Of a stretch of DNA of 64,000 nucleotides, positions 63,225 through 64,000 are shown piece by piece (the first letter of the stretch is position 1; each line of letters opens with the position of its first letter). Origin of the DNA: Chryseobacterium sp. T16E-39 (GTDB taxonomy: Bacteria > Bacteroidota > Bacteroidia > Flavobacteriales > Weeksellaceae); NCBI RefSeq assembly GCF_002216065.1, contig NZ_CP022282.1, forward strand, positions 3,968,001-4,032,000. Direction: 5' to 3'. The position numbers and the translations under genes were made by a program. The notes beneath the pieces were generated by a model. That model was not told where the DNA came from and made no database searches. It worked only from the letters and a program-made list of their open reading frames with translations.

Positions 63225-63232
63225 TAACTTTG
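63225..63232 (+). promoter_or_regulatory. Candidate promoter of map
   Basis: TAACTTTG matches TANNTTTG. Transcription should start near 63239, giving a 5' UTR of about 70 bases that contains the short upstream ORF and the hairpin ACTATG-TCAGC-CATAGT (63254-63270). Confidence 0.5.
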
Positions 63233-63255
63233 TTGCTCCAAATGAGCACGTAACT

Positions 63256-63306
63256 ATGTCAGCCATAGTCATGAGGCTTGGAAAATTATATGAATTAAAA
63301 ATATAA
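63256..63306 (+). CDS. 16-residue upstream ORF of map
   Basis: ATG 63256 gives MSAIVMRLGKLYELKI and stops at 63304-63306, 2 bases before the map ATG. The start codon lies inside the loop and stem of a hairpin (63254-63270). The tight coupling to map suggests a leader peptide or a translational coupling device. No family recognised. Confidence 0.4.
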   Translation: MSAIVMRLGKLYELKI

Positions 63307-63308
63307 CA

Positions 63309-64000
63309 ATGTCAATAACAAACGAATCCGAATTAGCAGGAATGCAAAAAGCAAGTGAAGCGGTTGCCTATACCTTAAAGGAGATGATCAATTATACTCA
63401 GCCTGGTATGACGACTAAGGAGCTTGATGAGTTTGGAGCAAAAATACTTTCCGATTTTGGTGCGAAATCGGCACCTTATCTTACATATGGATTTCCAGGA
63501 TGGACGTGCATCAGCGTAGATAATGAATTTTGCCATGGTATTCCGACTGAAGAGAGAGTTTTAAAAGAAGGAGACTTGATTAATATTGATGTTTCCGCAG
63601 AATTAAATGGATTCTGGGCAGATAATGGAGGGTCTTTTATTATTGGAAAGGACATCAACCAGCACCAGAAACTGGTGAACGCTTCTAAGGATATTTTAGA
63701 AAAAGCAATCAGTAACATAAAGGGCGGGGTCAAAATAGCAGATATTGGATTGCTTATGGAGACTGAAGCTAAAAAAAGAGGTTTTAAGGTTATTAAAAAT
63801 TTAGCAGGACATGGCATCGGAAGAAGTCTGCATGAACAGCCTGATGAATTGTTTAATTATAAAAATCGTTTTGATTCAAGGAGATTCAAGAAAAATTCCG
63901 TTGTTGCAATTGAAACATTTATCTCGACCTCTTCCAATTTAGCTGTTGAATTGAGTGATGGATGGACAATGGTAGGAAATAACGGGGGATATATGGCGCA
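63309..64000 (+). CDS. map: Methionine aminopeptidase, type I (3' end cut by the window)
   Basis: The frame is open from ATG 63309 to the window end (about 230 residues seen). The metal and His ligands are in order: DNEFCHGIPTEERVL, NIDVSAELNGFWADNGGSF, LAGHGIGRSLHEQPDEL and VAIETFIS. It removes the initiator Met from nascent proteins. Start confirmed by MSITNESELAGMQKASEAVA, the typical N-terminus. Confidence 0.93.
   Translation, partial: MSITNESELAGMQKASEAVAYTLKEMINYTQPGMTTKELDEFGAKILSDFGAKSAPYLTYGFPGWTCISVDNEFCHGIPTEERVLKEGDLINIDVSAELNGFWADNGGSFIIGKDINQHQKLVNASKDILEKAISNIKGGVKIADIGLLMETEAKKRGFKVIKNLAGHGIGRSLHEQPDELFNYKNRFDSRRFKKNSVVAIETFISTSSNLAVELSDGWTMVGNNGGYMA

Overview
The window looks like chromosomal DNA of a Chryseobacterium-like member of the Flavobacteriia. 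The signs are low GC, type IX secretion (T9SS) C-terminal sorting tails, a GLPGLI-family protein, SpvB/RHS toxins with T9SS partners, Bacteroidetes-type promoters (TTTG / TANNTTTG) in place of strong Shine-Dalgarno sites, and a 14-gene nuo operon with a short NuoG. No rRNA, CRISPR array, insertion sequence or integrase was seen. One tRNA with a CAU anticodon lies at 37.17 kb.

Layout. 0-10.4 kb: end of mazG, a beta-propeller-like lipoprotein, a secreted C1q-like protein, a lipoprotein fusing a metallophosphoesterase to an outer-membrane barrel, an HD domain fused to a Pycsar-type transmembrane effector (PycTM) next to a bestrophin-like channel, and a GAF protein. 10.4-24.8 kb: complete NADH-quinone oxidoreductase operon nuoABCDEFGHIJKLMN on the minus strand, with one unrelated outer-membrane protein gene between nuoF and nuoG and degenerate repeats in its spacers. 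24.9-37.3 kb: housekeeping genes (GNAT, zinc peptidase, YigZ, ribD, DUF349, aroE, secreted endonuclease I, FtsX-like permease, rbfA, methylmalonyl-CoA epimerase, tRNA). Two tandem 57-residue double-glycine-leader, cysteine-rich peptide genes lie downstream of ribD.

38.3-49.6 kb is a RiPP (class I lanthipeptide-like) island. On the plus strand are a precursor peptide with one Cys, a secreted prolyl oligopeptidase, a LanB glutamylation-domain protein and a separate LanB elimination-domain protein. Divergent from these are a TPR/AraC regulator, a small secreted Cys protein, a GLPGLI protein and a TonB-receptor-like protein with a homopolymer frameshift. No LanC and no dedicated exporter is present.

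50.0-62.2 kb is a polymorphic-toxin operon: a T9SS-sorted protein, a 3409-residue SpvB/FG-GAP/RHS protein ending in a metzincin-type protease domain (HExxHxxGxxD), then a small lipoprotein placed as its likely immunity protein. An 18-base near-palindrome occurs in both this island and the RiPP island and may be a shared operator. The window ends with an NTF2-like protein and the start of methionine aminopeptidase, which is preceded by a 16-codon upstream ORF.
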